From Haloplanus sp. XH21 (GTDB lineage: Archaea > Halobacteriota > Halobacteria > Halobacteriales > Haloferacaceae), in NCBI RefSeq assembly GCF_023276355.1, contig NZ_JALLPL010000001.1:434001-498000 (forward strand): DNA of 64,000 bases. Reading direction: 5' to 3'. Below the pieces are notes generated by a model, which worked only from the letters and a program-made list of their open reading frames with translations, made no database searches and had not been told where the DNA came from. The position numbers and the translations under genes are program-made. Shown here piece after piece: positions 9,108 to 18,934 of the stretch (positions within the stretch are counted from its first letter, which is position 1; every line of letters starts with the position of its first letter).

Positions 9108-9668
9108 ATGACCGACCCCAAGGAGACCATAAATATCGAGAACGTGGTTGCGTCGACCGGCATCGGACAGGAACTCGACCTCCAGAGCGTCGCGATGGAC
9201 CTCGAAGGGGCGGATTACGACCCCGAGCAGTTTCCCGGGCTGGTGTATCGGACGCAGGATCCCAAATCGGCAGCCCTCATCTTTCGATCGGGGAAGATCG
9301 TCTGTACCGGCGCGAAGTCGACCGACGATGTCCACGAGAGCCTCCACATCGTCTTCGATAAACTCCGTGACCTCCGCATCAATGTGGACGAAGACCCCGA
9401 CATCACGGTCCAGAACATCGTCACGAGCGCGGACCTCGGCCGCAATCTCAATCTGAACGCCATCGCCATCGGCCTCGGCCTCGAAAACATCGAGTACGAA
9501 CCCGAGCAGTTCCCCGGTCTAGTCTACCGACTCGACGAACCGGACGTGGTCGCGCTGCTCTTTGGCTCCGGCAAACTCGTCATCACGGGCGGGAAACAGC
9601 CGGAAGACGCCGCGGAAGCCGTCGACGTCATCGTCACTCGTCTCGAAGAACTCGGTCTCCTGGAATAA
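9108..9668 (+). CDS. tbp: TATA-box-binding protein
   Basis: A 186-residue archaeal TBP. It is made of two imperfect direct repeats of about 90 residues, each with the IENVVAS/VQNIVTS opening, the PEQFPGLVYR segment, and a GKIVCTGAKS or GKLVITGGKQ strand, which form the DNA-binding saddle. The acidic C-terminal tail LEELGLLE is typical of archaeal TBP. It nucleates transcription initiation with TFB. Many haloarchaea carry several tbp genes; this one has the sequence of a standard housekeeping copy. Confidence 0.97.
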   Translation: MTDPKETINIENVVASTGIGQELDLQSVAMDLEGADYDPEQFPGLVYRTQDPKSAALIFRSGKIVCTGAKSTDDVHESLHIVFDKLRDLRINVDEDPDITVQNIVTSADLGRNLNLNAIAIGLGLENIEYEPEQFPGLVYRLDEPDVVALLFGSGKLVITGGKQPEDAAEAVDVIVTRLEELGLLE

Positions 9669-9680
9669 TCAGCCCAGTCG

Positions 9681-10046
9681 ATGGCCCTCCTTCAGACCGC
9701 GGCGACGCCACTCGCCGTCGCCGGCACCGCGGCGCTACTGGCGCTGTTCCTGTCGCTGAGCGCGCATCTCGCCGCGCGGAACGTCCTCGGCGACGTACCG
9801 ATCAGAAACGCCTTTCTGATCGGGCCGCTCCCGGCCGCCATCGCCGTCGCTGCCGGCGCGCTCGACCTGCCCTCGCTCCCCGCCGTCGCCGTGGCCGTCG
9901 TGGTCGATGCCCTGTTGCTCCGCTCCGTATACGCGCTGGATCGGCGTCTGACCGCCGCCGTCACCGCGATTCACGCCGTCGTGAGCGTCATCCTCGGGAG
10001 CGTCCTCTTCAGCCTCTATGTCCTCGTCCAGTCGGCGCCGGGGTGA
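9681..10046 (+). CDS. Small haloarchaeal membrane protein
   Basis: A 121-residue, almost wholly hydrophobic protein with four predicted transmembrane helices (about residues 8-28, 43-60, 65-82 and 93-116). It starts 12 nt after tbp and is probably co-transcribed with it. Polar residues are few (RNVLGDVPIRNAF loop, DRRLT loop). I do not recognise a functional family. Confidence 0.7.
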   Translation: MALLQTAATPLAVAGTAALLALFLSLSAHLAARNVLGDVPIRNAFLIGPLPAAIAVAAGALDLPSLPAVAVAVVVDALLLRSVYALDRRLTAAVTAIHAVVSVILGSVLFSLYVLVQSAPG

Positions 10047-10262
10047 CTACACACCCGTCGCGGTGCGCACGCTCCGAAAGGTGAGAACACAGACGACACA
10101 GACGATGCCGACGGCGACACCCGTCGTCGCCGCCTCGACGTTCCCGAGCGCCAGCCCCGCCACGTAGGTCAGTAACCCGACGGCGCCGCCCGCTGTGATA
10201 CAGGTGTCGACCGTGTCGAGTGGCGAGTCGAACGCCAGTGGACCGGTGGTTATCGACCCCAT
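10047..10262 (-). CDS. Small two-helix membrane protein
   Basis: A 71-residue protein starting MGSITTGPLAFDSPLD with two hydrophobic segments (about residues 23-42 and 46-64) separated by a short loop. It is convergent with the preceding membrane gene, whose stop is immediately adjacent. An in-frame ATG at 10310 would extend it by 16 residues (MNIYETYVSIENV). I prefer 10262 because the AT-rich stretch just upstream of it could serve as a promoter. Function unknown. Confidence 0.5.
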   Translation of the reverse strand: MGSITTGPLAFDSPLDTVDTCITAGGAVGLLTYVAGLALGNVEAATTGVAVGIVCVVCVLTFRSVRTATGV

Positions 10263-10383
10263 ATCGTGGTAGACGTTCTCAATAGACACATAAGTTTCGT
10301 ATATATTCATTATATTTTCCCGCTGTCGTCTAGAGCGGTTCAATCCCCGACGCCTATATCGTGCCACGCCGGAGATGCAAGCG

Positions 10384-11406
10384 ATGGATCCGCGGACGCT
10401 GGTGTGGAACGACAGGGAGCGTCGTCCTCGGGCGCCACTGCGGGTCGTCCTGCTGACCGTCGTCACCGTCCTGCTCGCGCTCGGCACGAGTCTCGGCGCG
10501 AGCGTCGAGGTCGGCGGCCTGCGCGCCCGTCTCGCCGCCGTGTTCGGCGATGTCGTCGCCACGACGGTGAGCGCCGTCGCCGGTATCGTCCTCGTGGCCG
10601 GCGTCGTCACGCTCGCCGTCCTGATCGCGGGGCGCTACATCGACCGTCGGCACCTGCGGGATTTCGGCTTCCACCTGGACCGTGGCTGGTGGCTCGACTG
10701 CGGGTTCGGCCTCCTGCTCGGCGCCCTCCTGATGACGCTCGTGTTCGCCGTTGAGGTGGCCGCCGGCTGGACGCGCGTGACGGGGATCGCCGCAATGGAC
10801 GCCGACTTCCTCGTCCGGTTTCTGGGTCTCGTCGTGGCCTTCGTCGCCGTCGGGGGCTACGAGGAACTGCTCGCGCGGGGGTATCTTCTGACGAACGCCG
10901 CGGAGGGACTGGTCGGCTGGGTCGGCGACGGCGCCGCCGTGGGTGGTGGCGTCGCCATCTCGTCGGTCGTCTTCGGCCTCGCCCACGCGAGCAACCCCAA
11001 CGCGACGCTCCTGAGCACAGGCGCCATCGTCCTCGCGGGCGGCATGCTGGCGGTGGGGTACGTCCTGACCGGCGATCTCGCGATTCCGATCGGCCTGCAC
11101 ACCACCTGGAACCTGTTTCAGGGCGGCGTCTACGGCTTTCCCGTCTCCGGTCTCGGCATCGAGACGAGCGTCGTCGCGATCCAGCGAGACGGACCGCGCC
11201 TCCTCACGGGCGGGACGTTCGGCCCGGAAGCAGGCCTGATCGGCGTCGGCGCGATGGGTCTGGGAAGCGCCGCCATCGCTGCCTGGGTGCGGTGGCGGAC
11301 GGGAGACCGGGGGATCGCACCGGGTGTGACGACGCCCGACCTCCGGGAGGGACGAGAGGACATCGACGGCACGCGGTGGGAACCGACGCCCGACGAGCGG
11401 GACTGA
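10384..11406 (+). CDS. CPBP-family intramembrane metalloprotease (CAAX-protease-like)
   Basis: A 340-residue membrane protein with about eight helices. Family catalytic motifs are visible: the paired glutamates and arginine in YEELLARGYLL, the histidine in FGLAHASNPN, and the final histidine and asparagine in GLHTTWNLFQ. These proteases are related to the CAAX prenyl endopeptidase Rce1; in archaea the substrates are unknown. An ATG three codons upstream is possible, but MDPRTLVWNDRERRPR looks like the natural start. Its acidic C-terminal tail (EDIDGTRWEPTPDERD) is cytoplasmic by prediction. Confidence 0.85.
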   Translation: MDPRTLVWNDRERRPRAPLRVVLLTVVTVLLALGTSLGASVEVGGLRARLAAVFGDVVATTVSAVAGIVLVAGVVTLAVLIAGRYIDRRHLRDFGFHLDRGWWLDCGFGLLLGALLMTLVFAVEVAAGWTRVTGIAAMDADFLVRFLGLVVAFVAVGGYEELLARGYLLTNAAEGLVGWVGDGAAVGGGVAISSVVFGLAHASNPNATLLSTGAIVLAGGMLAVGYVLTGDLAIPIGLHTTWNLFQGGVYGFPVSGLGIETSVVAIQRDGPRLLTGGTFGPEAGLIGVGAMGLGSAAIAAWVRWRTGDRGIAPGVTTPDLREGREDIDGTRWEPTPDERD

Positions 11407-11413
11407 ACCGCCC

Positions 11414-12259
11414 TCACTCCACCAGCCGCTCGATTTCGGTGACGAGGATGTCGCTCGCGCCCATCGCCTTGAGATCGTTGATGACGCTGAAGACCGCGCG
11501 CTCCTCGACGACGGCGTGGACGGCCACGTCGTCGGTGCCCGCCACGTCCATCACTGTCGGCCCGCCCATCCCCGGCAGCACGTCGCGTACGTCGTCGAGG
11601 CGGTCCTCGGGGACGTTCAGCATCAGATACCGGCGGTCCTCGGCGGCCAGGACGGATTCGAAGGCCGTCACCAACTGCTGGACCTTCTGATCGTCGGCGG
11701 TGTCGGGGTGGGCAAAGAGGCGGACCGAACTCGACAGCACCTCGGCGATTTCGGCCAGGCGATTCACCCGCAGGGTCGTCCCCGTCGACGTGATGTCGAC
11801 GATGGCGTCCGCCATGTCGACGTGGGGCGTGAGTTCGGTCGCGCCCGTCACCTCGACGACATCGGCGTCGACGCCCTGTTCCGCGAAGAAGTTCCGGGTG
11901 ATGGTCGGAAACTCGGTGGCGACGGTACCGCCCGCGAGGTCGGCCACCGTCTCGATAGCGCCGTCTTCGGGCGCGGCGACGACGAGGCGACACTGACCGA
12001 ACTCCAGGTCGAGCAGTTCCACCAGGTCGTGGCCCGACTCGCGGACCTGATCCAGGCCCGTGATCCCCACCGCGGCCGCGCCGTCCGCGATGTACTCGGG
12101 GATGTCGGCGGCGCGGGCAAAGAGCGCGGTCACGTCAGGGTCGACCGTGTCCGCGTAGAGTTTCCGCTCGGCGCCGCCTTCGAGGTGGAGGCCGGCGCGT
12201 TCGAGCAGGTCGATCGACGGATCGTGCAGTCGGCCCTTGTTGGGGACGGCTATGCGCAT
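11414..12259 (-). CDS. hisG: ATP phosphoribosyltransferase
   Basis: First enzyme of histidine synthesis, joining ATP and PRPP to phosphoribosyl-ATP. The 281-residue protein is the long form: a periplasmic-binding-like catalytic domain ([15 protein letters not shown] start, the [23 protein letters not shown]-loop region) and a C-terminal ACT-like domain from about residue 205 that normally binds histidine for feedback inhibition. The start is fixed by the [11 protein letters not shown] motif. A 73-bp tandem repeat lies about 55 nt upstream of the start codon and may affect its promoter. Confidence 0.96.
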   Translation of the reverse strand: MRIAVPNKGRLHDPSIDLLERAGLHLEGGAERKLYADTVDPDVTALFARAADIPEYIADGAAAVGITGLDQVRESGHDLVELLDLEFGQCRLVVAAPEDGAIETVADLAGGTVATEFPTITRNFFAEQGVDADVVEVTGATELTPHVDMADAIVDITSTGTTLRVNRLAEIAEVLSSSVRLFAHPDTADDQKVQQLVTAFESVLAAEDRRYLMLNVPEDRLDDVRDVLPGMGGPTVMDVAGTDDVAVHAVVEERAVFSVINDLKAMGASDILVTEIERLVE

Positions 12260-12314
12260 CGTCGGACACGTCTCGCTGCCGGGTGAATTGCTTTTCGTTG
12301 GGTGCGAGGCCGAG

Positions 12315-12488
12315 CGACCATCGGGAGCGAGGCCTCGATGCGGAACGGCGAGCAGCGCGAGCCGTGGAGCGGCGGGGCGGGAGAGAGCGACCATCGGGAG
12401 CGAGGCCTCGATGCGGAACGGCGAGCAGCGCGAGCCGTGGAGCGGCGGGGCGGGAGAGAGCGACCATCGGGAGCGAGGCCTCGATGCG
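12315..12488. repeat. 73-bp tandem repeat (about 2.4 copies)
   Basis: Copies begin at 12315, 12388 and 12461, each opening CGACCATCGGGAGCGAGGCC. The first two units are full length and appear identical; the third stops after about 28 nt and is followed at once by the 3' end of the next gene. The unit is very GC-rich and contains AGGCCT and several GAGC runs. 73 is not a multiple of three and the repeat lies outside genes, so it is not a coding repeat. It occupies the space upstream of hisG. Confidence 0.9.
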
Positions 12489-13790
12489 CTATCCCGACCG
12501 CAACGCTGTGGCGACCCGCTCGCTCTCGGGGGGCGTCGCTCGGGCCCGCGCCATCACGGTGAGATACGTCGCGGTGTCGTACCGCAGCGACGCTGCCCGG
12601 ACATCGCCCTCGGCGTTCGACAGGGTTGCCTCGGGGTCTCGCAGCCGGGAGGACAGATTGGCGAGCGTCTCCCGCGTCAGCGCGGGCACCCCCGGGTTCT
12701 CGTTGGCCGCGTTGAGCGCCTCGATGGCCGCCGTCCGCATCGCCGCCACGTCGTCGACGGACTCGATGGCGAACGTCTCCCCGGACTGGACGCGATCGCG
12801 GAGCGCCCGGAACGCCCGCAGATCGATGAGCGAGCCGTGAACCCACAGCAGCGGCCGCGCCACGCCTTCGTCGAACTGGTTCCCGCCGACTTCCGCCCGG
12901 AGCGGGCGGGCGAGGTCCTGTAACGCCTCGGCTGCGGGCGTGTCTTCGATATCGCTGTCGGCGACTTCCCAGGGCCGATCCGGATCGGCGACCTCGATCG
13001 CTTCGCGCTCCGTTTCGAACGCGTCGGACAGATCCTCCTGGGCCGCCTGCAGTCGGGCGCGCAGATCGGTCGGATCGTCCAACGCGCGCGTATAGCGGTC
13101 GTAGAAGTGGGCGGCGTCGTCGACGGCGACGCGCGCGCGTTCGAGTTCCTCGCCCGCCTCGCCGACGCCGAGCGGGTTGCCCGAGCGGTAGCGATGCGGG
13201 TCGCTCAGGGTGGCGTTGGCCTGCGCCGAGTCGAGACGCCGTTCGATCGCGGCGTGAACCAGCGTCGCGTCCACGGGGTCACCGCCGACGTACGCCCATC
13301 GGTCGTGGAGCGCCGCGCGGTCGTCGCGGATGGCCGCGGCCGCCGAGGACAGGTCGTCGCGCGTCAAGCCCTCGTCGATGGCCCGCCACGCGTCGGCGGC
13401 GAAGCGGGCGTCGGCCCGGGCGTCGCCGAGCGCGTCGAGTCGTTCGAACGGCGCGGTTCGCTCCCGTGCCTGTTCGAGGCTTTCGGCGGCGTGGTCGCGG
13501 GCGCCCTGCACTCGTTCTCGGATCGCACCGTTCGGAATCTCTGCGGGAGAAAGGGTAGCAGGCACTGCATCGAGAAGCGTCTCCGCCCGCCCTTGTGCGG
13601 CCGCGAGATGCGACTGCTCGATGTCGACGGGGAGACGGTGGGGGATGGTCGGTGCGTCGGCGACGGCGAGCGCGCGCAACGCCGCGCCGTCGAGTTCGAT
13701 CGACTCGTCGGCGCCGAGGGGGTTCGTCGCGCCACAGCCCGCGAGCGCACCGAGCACGGCGAGCGCGCCGCGTCGGGTCAGATCGGTCAC
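12489..13790 (-). CDS. Secreted helical lipoprotein, unknown function
   Basis: A 433-residue protein with a lipoprotein signal: [15 protein letters not shown] places a twin arginine before a hydrophobic core and a lipobox cysteine at about residue 19. The rest is almost entirely predicted helix, rich in Ala, Asp, Glu and Arg, with DxxxxxR-type amphipathic repeats and no obvious catalytic motif. Its ATG overlaps the stop of the upstream lipoprotein gene by 4 nt, so the two are translationally coupled. No named family recognised. Confidence 0.7.
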   Translation of the reverse strand: MTDLTRRGALAVLGALAGCGATNPLGADESIELDGAALRALAVADAPTIPHRLPVDIEQSHLAAAQGRAETLLDAVPATLSPAEIPNGAIRERVQGARDHAAESLEQARERTAPFERLDALGDARADARFAADAWRAIDEGLTRDDLSSAAAAIRDDRAALHDRWAYVGGDPVDATLVHAAIERRLDSAQANATLSDPHRYRSGNPLGVGEAGEELERARVAVDDAAHFYDRYTRALDDPTDLRARLQAAQEDLSDAFETEREAIEVADPDRPWEVADSDIEDTPAAEALQDLARPLRAEVGGNQFDEGVARPLLWVHGSLIDLRAFRALRDRVQSGETFAIESVDDVAAMRTAAIEALNAANENPGVPALTRETLANLSSRLRDPEATLSNAEGDVRAASLRYDTATYLTVMARARATPPESERVATALRSG

Positions 13791-14431
13791 CGTCGGTCAC
13801 TCCCGTTGCGGGCCTGCCGCTGACGGCGGATCCGCTCGTTGCGCCGCGCGCAGGAGGCGGAGCCGCGACTCGACCCGTAGCCGCTGACCTCGCTCGGATC
13901 GAGCGTCGCGGGGATTCGTATCAGCGTCGCCACGACGTCCTCGGCGCCCGTCTCGCAGGCCACGTCGGCGTCGCGGTAGCGGCGGGCGTAACTCGTCGTC
14001 ACCTCCGTCTCTGACCAACGGACGTGACAGAGTTCGTTTTCGAAACACTCCTCGACGGGCGTCTGTTCGACGTACACCGTCGCCGCGTCGTAGTCGGTGG
14101 CGTCGAGGAAGGCGCGCGCGTCGCCGGCGCGCTCGATATCGGCGAACGAGATATCGGCGGCGTCGCTGGCGTCGGCGACGAGCAGGTGATGTCGCAGATG
14201 CCAGCGGGTCTCGGCCTCGGTTTCAGTCACGGGCGTCGGCTGCTCGCCGGACCAGACGACGGGCGTTCGCTCGGCGTGTCGCAGGCTGTACGAGTCCGGA
14301 TCCAGATCGACGTTCTCGATCGATTCTGGGGGATAACTCGACCCCGCCGACTGCTCGCCGGCACAGCCGGCGACGCCGGCGAGGAGGGCTACTACTCCGT
14401 GGAGGGCGCGTCTGCGGGTCAGGGAGGGCAT
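13787..14431 (-). CDS. Lipoprotein, unknown function, coupled to the next gene
   Basis: A 214-residue protein beginning MPSLTRRRALHGVVALLAGV with a lipobox cysteine in AGVAGCAG. The mature part contains several cysteines (VEECFENELCHVRW, VACETGAED, SASCARRNE), suggesting disulfides outside the cell, and ends in a basic tail. It overlaps the following helical lipoprotein gene by an ATGA junction, so both products are probably made together and may work as a pair at the cell surface. Function unknown. Confidence 0.7.
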   Translation of the reverse strand: MPSLTRRRALHGVVALLAGVAGCAGEQSAGSSYPPESIENVDLDPDSYSLRHAERTPVVWSGEQPTPVTETEAETRWHLRHHLLVADASDAADISFADIERAGDARAFLDATDYDAATVYVEQTPVEECFENELCHVRWSETEVTTSYARRYRDADVACETGAEDVVATLIRIPATLDPSEVSGYGSSRGSASCARRNERIRRQRQARNGSDRR

Positions 14432-14512
14432 CGTCGTGACGTGCTCGGCCGACCGGCAAATGTCTTTCCGAAATCCCGGTGGCTTAACCCGGACGGGAGC
14501 GAGAGAGCGGAT

Positions 14513-15805
14513 ATGCAGACGCTTGCGATTCGGGGCGGGCGCGTCCTCCGCCCGGACATGACCGTCGTCGACGCCGATGTCCTCCTCGACTGCGACGCCG
14601 GGGAAATTATGGCCGTCGGCGACGCGTTCGACGCCGACGACGAACTCGACGCCACTGACGGCCTCGTCATCCCGGGGCTGGTGAACGCGCACACCCACGC
14701 CGCCATGACGCTCCTGCGCGGCTACGCCGACGACAAGCCACTGGAGACGTGGCTCCGCGAGGATATCTGGCCGGTCGAAGCGGCGCTCACGCCCGAGGAT
14801 ATCGCGGCCGGCGCCGAACTCGGCGTTCTGGAGATGATCCGGTCGGGGACGACCGCCTTCGCCGACATGTACTTCGAAATCGACCGCACGGTCGACGTGG
14901 TGGAGCGAGCGGGCTGTCGGGCGGTGCTCGGCCACGGCGCCATCGCCGCGGGCAAGGACGACGAGGCGGCCCGCGCCGACATCGAGGAGAGCGTCGAGAT
15001 GGCCCGGCGGTTCGACGGCGCGGCCGACGGCCGGGTGTCGACAGCGGTGATGCCACACAGTCTCACCACGGTCACCCCCGAGTTGCTCGAACTGGCCGCG
15101 GAGGAGGCCGTCGAGGCCGGCGTCCCCCTCCACTACCACGCCAACGAGACGGTCGACGAAGTGGAGCCGATCGTCGAGGAGCGCGGGATGCGCCCGCTGG
15201 AGTGGGCCGACGACCTCGGGATGTGCCGCGAGCGCGACTTTCTCGCCCATGGCGTCCACCTCGACGAGACCGAGATCGACCTGCTCGCGAAGACGGGGAC
15301 GGGCGTCGTCCACTGCCCCGCCTCGAACATGAAACTCGCGTCGGGGATGGCGCCGGTCCAGCGACTGTTCGACGCCGGCGTCGCGGTGGGACTGGGGACC
15401 GACGGCCCGGCGTCGAACAACGACCTCGACCTGTTCGACGAGATGCGGGACGCCGCGATGCTCGGGAAACTCGCGGCCGACGACCCGAGCGCGGTCGCCG
15501 CACCCGCCGTCGTGCGGATGGCGACGGCCGGCGGTGCCGACGTGTTGGGCATCGATTCGGGGCGTCTCGAGGCGGGCGCCAACGCGGACCTCGCGGTGCT
15601 CGACCTCGACGTGCCACACCTGACGCCGGATCACGACCTGGTGAGCCACCTCGCCTACGCCGCCCGGGGATCCGACGTGCGCCATACGGTCTGTGACGGG
15701 CGCGTGCTGATGCGGGACCGCGAGGTGCTGACCCTCGACGAGGTGCGCGTGATGGAACGGGCGAGCGAGCACGCGCGGGATCTGCTGGATCGGGCCGAGG
15801 TCTGA
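14513..15805 (+). CDS. mtaD: S-adenosylhomocysteine/methylthioadenosine deaminase
   Basis: A 430-residue amidohydrolase. Metal ligands are visible in NAHTHAAMTLLRG (HxH), PLHYHANE, DFLAHGVHL and the final Asp of GLGTDGPASNNDLD, the pattern of MTA/SAH and 5'-deoxyadenosine deaminases. The reaction is loss of the adenine amino group, giving inosyl products. The ATG was chosen because a TTAA-containing TATA-like box sits about 28 nt upstream and the family N-terminus follows. It lies directly upstream of the S-adenosylhomocysteinase gene with about 56 nt between them, indicating a joint role in recycling S-adenosylhomocysteine. Confidence 0.9.
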   Translation: MQTLAIRGGRVLRPDMTVVDADVLLDCDAGEIMAVGDAFDADDELDATDGLVIPGLVNAHTHAAMTLLRGYADDKPLETWLREDIWPVEAALTPEDIAAGAELGVLEMIRSGTTAFADMYFEIDRTVDVVERAGCRAVLGHGAIAAGKDDEAARADIEESVEMARRFDGAADGRVSTAVMPHSLTTVTPELLELAAEEAVEAGVPLHYHANETVDEVEPIVEERGMRPLEWADDLGMCRERDFLAHGVHLDETEIDLLAKTGTGVVHCPASNMKLASGMAPVQRLFDAGVAVGLGTDGPASNNDLDLFDEMRDAAMLGKLAADDPSAVAAPAVVRMATAGGADVLGIDSGRLEAGANADLAVLDLDVPHLTPDHDLVSHLAYAARGSDVRHTVCDGRVLMRDREVLTLDEVRVMERASEHARDLLDRAEV

Positions 15806-15861
15806 TCCTCGGCGGGCGACGGAGACGGTAGGGTTTTGCCACGTCTCTCGCTATGGGAGGT

Positions 15862-17142
15862 ATGAGCCACGTCACGATAGACGAGCGTCTCGACGACCCC
15901 GAGACCGCCCGAGCCGAGGGTCGGCGGAAGATGGACTGGGCCGAAGCCCACATGCCGATCCTGGCCGAACTCCGCGAGTCGTTCTCCGCGGAGCAACCCC
16001 TCGACGGCGAACGGATCGCCATGGCGATGCACGTCGAGGCCAAGACGGCCGTCCTGGTCGAACTCCTCGCGATCGGCGGCGCTGAGGTCGCCATCACGGG
16101 GTGTAACCCCCTCTCGACGCAGAACGACGTGAGTGCGGCGCTCAACGCCGTCGACGGCGTCACCTCCTACGCCGCCCACGGCGTCGATACCGAGGAGTAC
16201 TACGACGGCATCGAGGCGACCATCGGCGTCGATCCCACAATCACCGTCGACGACGGCGCCGACATGGTGACCCACATTCACAAGGAACACCCCGATCTCA
16301 TCCCGCAGCTCAAGGGTGGCTGCGAGGAGACGACCACCGGCGTCCACCGCCTGCGGTCGATGGCCGACGACGGCGCGCTCAAGTATCCGATGTTCGCCGT
16401 CAACGACACGCCGATGAAGACGCTGTTCGACAACGTCCACGGCACCGGCGAGTCCGCGCTCACGAACATCGCGGCGACGACCAACCTCGCCATCGCGGGG
16501 AAGACGGTCGTCGTCGCGGGCTACGGCTACTGTGGCCGCGGCGTCGCGAAGAAGGCCGACGGGATGAACGCCGACGTCGTCGTGACGGAAGTCGACCCCC
16601 GGCGCGCGCTCGAAGCCCACATGGAGGGCCACGAGGTCCGGCCCATGGCGGAGGCGGCGAGCGAGGGGGACATCTTCGTGACGACGACGGGCAACCGCGA
16701 CGTCATTCGCGAAGAGCATTTCGAGCGGATGGCCGACGGCGTCGTCCTCGCGAACGCCGGCCACTTCGACGTGGAGATCAACCTCGACGAACTCGATGCC
16801 ATGGCGGAGTTTACCCGCGAGGTCCGGGACGGCGTGACGGAGTACGCTCTCCCCGACGGGCGCCGCCTGAACGTCCTCGCGGAGGGACGACTCGTCAACC
16901 TCGCCGGCCCGCTCTCAATGGGCCACCCGGTGGAAGTGATGGACCAGAGCTTCGGCGTGCAGGCCGTCTGCGTGCGCGAACTCGCCGCCAACCCCGACGC
17001 CTACGACGCGGGCGTCCACGAGGTGCCGGACGAACTCGACCGCGAAGTCGCCGAGGTGAAACTCGACGCCGAGGGCGTCGCCATCGACGAGTTGAGCGAC
17101 GAGCAGCGCGAGTACATGGACTCGTGGGGCCACGGGACCTGA
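15862..17142 (+). CDS. ahcY: S-adenosylhomocysteinase (or S-inosylhomocysteine hydrolase)
   Basis: A 426-residue NAD-dependent hydrolase that splits S-adenosylhomocysteine to a nucleoside and homocysteine. Family motifs: GCNPLSTQNDVSAAL, GGCEETTTGVHRL, FAVNDTPMKTLFDNVHGTGES with the catalytic Lys, and the NAD loop VVVAGYGYCGRG. The protein ends in DSWGHGT and lacks the KPDHYRY-type tail of eukaryotic enzymes, as in other archaeal forms. The second ATG (MSHVTIDER) is used; one three codons upstream is possible. Because the neighbour encodes an SAH deaminase, the true substrate could be S-inosylhomocysteine, as described for a methanogen homologue. Confidence 0.93.
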   Translation: MSHVTIDERLDDPETARAEGRRKMDWAEAHMPILAELRESFSAEQPLDGERIAMAMHVEAKTAVLVELLAIGGAEVAITGCNPLSTQNDVSAALNAVDGVTSYAAHGVDTEEYYDGIEATIGVDPTITVDDGADMVTHIHKEHPDLIPQLKGGCEETTTGVHRLRSMADDGALKYPMFAVNDTPMKTLFDNVHGTGESALTNIAATTNLAIAGKTVVVAGYGYCGRGVAKKADGMNADVVVTEVDPRRALEAHMEGHEVRPMAEAASEGDIFVTTTGNRDVIREEHFERMADGVVLANAGHFDVEINLDELDAMAEFTREVRDGVTEYALPDGRRLNVLAEGRLVNLAGPLSMGHPVEVMDQSFGVQAVCVRELAANPDAYDAGVHEVPDELDREVAEVKLDAEGVAIDELSDEQREYMDSWGHGT

Positions 17143-17205
17143 GCGGCTGACCGTCCGCGTCGCACCACACATATTTGCCGGCGCCACCGGAATCGGAACA
17201 CATCG

Positions 17206-18885
17206 ATGGTGTCACTCCCGTCCCGGCTCTCGGAACTCTCCCGACGAGACCGGCTCATCCTCTACTACCTCGTCGGCCTCGCGCTCCTCGTCTGTCTGTA
17301 CACGATCACGTACAACGTCGCGATGGCTCGACTCGAGGGTGTCGACCAGTCCATCTTCGCGTCGTTCGAGTTCATCGTCCAGACGATGACAACGACCGGC
17401 TACGGCCAGGATTCGGGCATCTGGAGCCATCCCCTGATGTTCCTGTTCGTAGTGCTGGCCCAGATTTCCGGCATCGGGATCGGCTTCTTTACGCTCCGGC
17501 TCATCATCATCCCTCTCTTCACCGGGGCCGAGGTCGACCTCGACTCCCGACTCACGCCGAAAGAAGACCACGTCATCGTCTGTGAGTACCGCCGAGACTC
17601 CGCCGTACTCCTCGACGAACTCGAAGAACTCGGCATCGACTACGTCCTGATCTCGTCCGACGAGGCGGGCGCAAAATCGCTCTCCGACGAGGGATACGCC
17701 GCCATCCACGGCTCCCCACAGGACGCGACCGCCTTCGAGCGCGCCAGTATCGACACCGCCCGAGCGGTCATCACGGACGCGGGCGACGCGAACGTCAACA
17801 CCATCCTGACGGTCCGATCGGTCCGATCGGACGTCGACATCATCGCGCTCACGGACGACAGCGATATGCGGAGCGTATTGCTGGAAACCGGTGCGGACAG
17901 CGTGCTGTCGCCACACGGCGTGCTGGGGCATCGGCTCGCGGAGAAGGCCGTCTCCTCGTTCAGTTCGGAGTTGACGGATACGATCGATCTCGGCGCCGAC
18001 ATGGAAGTGGCGGAGATTCCGGTCGCCCAGGGGAGCCAACTGCTCGGGACGCGGATCCGCAACTCGAACGTCCGGGAACGGACGGGCGCGAACATCATCG
18101 GCGCCTGGATCGACGGCGAACTCCAGTTGCCGCCCGACCCCGACGCGATCATCCGGCCGAACACGGTGTTGCTCGTCTCGGGCAGTCACGAGGCGATGGA
18201 GGCGCTCAGCGAGTTCACTCGGCCGGCGCGCGGCGTGCGGAGTCACGATCGGATCGTCCTCGCCGGACAGGGGGAGGTCGGCCAGGCCGCGCGGTCGGTC
18301 GTCGACGAATCAGGGATCGAATCCATCACCATCGACATCGAGGACGGCGACGATATCGACGTCGTCGGCGACGCCGGATCGAAGGAGACACTCCGGGAAG
18401 CGGGCGTGGAGACGGCAGACGCCATCATCATCGGGCTGCCGGACGACTCCACGGCGCTGCTGACCACGGTGCTGGCGCGGTCGCTGAACGCGAACATCGA
18501 GATTCTGGCCCGGGTGAGCGACACCGACGCCACGCGGAAAGCACTGAGCGCGGGCGCCGACTACGTCCTCTCGGTGCCGCGGGTGAGCGCCCGGATGGTC
18601 GCCCGGGAACTGCGCGGCGAGGACGTGCTCGCGCCGGCGAGTCAGATTCGGATCGTCCGCGTCTCCGCGGAACCGCTGGCGGGGACGACGCTTGCCGACT
18701 CGGGGATCTACGAGGAGACGGGGTGTCGCGTCATCGCCGTCGAGGACGGCGAGGGACCCTCGGGGCGGATCGATCCCCACCGGCAGTTCACCGGCGACGA
18801 GCGAATCACGATCGTCGGCAGCGACGAGTCGATACAGCGGTTCCGCAAGCATTTCGACGTGTCACCGACGGAACCGGGCGCGTGA
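17206..18885 (+). CDS. Potassium channel with tandem RCK (TrkA-N/TrkA-C) domains
   Basis: A 559-residue two-helix K+ channel subunit. Residues 17-40 and about 78-105 are membrane helices flanking the pore, and the selectivity filter is TTTGYG (62-67). Two RCK gating modules follow: NAD/nucleotide-binding TrkA-N domain 1 starting [14 protein letters not shown], then a TrkA-C domain, then TrkA-N domain 2 starting [14 protein letters not shown] and a second TrkA-C domain. Channels of this layout open on ligand or redox change and handle K+, the main compatible cation of haloarchaea. An AT-rich ATATTTG box about 30 nt upstream supports a leaderless start. Confidence 0.9.
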   Translation: MVSLPSRLSELSRRDRLILYYLVGLALLVCLYTITYNVAMARLEGVDQSIFASFEFIVQTMTTTGYGQDSGIWSHPLMFLFVVLAQISGIGIGFFTLRLIIIPLFTGAEVDLDSRLTPKEDHVIVCEYRRDSAVLLDELEELGIDYVLISSDEAGAKSLSDEGYAAIHGSPQDATAFERASIDTARAVITDAGDANVNTILTVRSVRSDVDIIALTDDSDMRSVLLETGADSVLSPHGVLGHRLAEKAVSSFSSELTDTIDLGADMEVAEIPVAQGSQLLGTRIRNSNVRERTGANIIGAWIDGELQLPPDPDAIIRPNTVLLVSGSHEAMEALSEFTRPARGVRSHDRIVLAGQGEVGQAARSVVDESGIESITIDIEDGDDIDVVGDAGSKETLREAGVETADAIIIGLPDDSTALLTTVLARSLNANIEILARVSDTDATRKALSAGADYVLSVPRVSARMVARELRGEDVLAPASQIRIVRVSAEPLAGTTLADSGIYEETGCRVIAVEDGEGPSGRIDPHRQFTGDERITIVGSDESIQRFRKHFDVSPTEPGA

Positions 18886-18934
18886 CGCCGCCCGCAACCG
18901 GCGATTTAAGACCCACCACCGCCCAGTCGTTCGT

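Noticed and set aside
12315-12488. CRISPR array
   Set aside because: The repeat is a head-to-tail 73-bp tandem unit with no spacers and no cas genes nearby.
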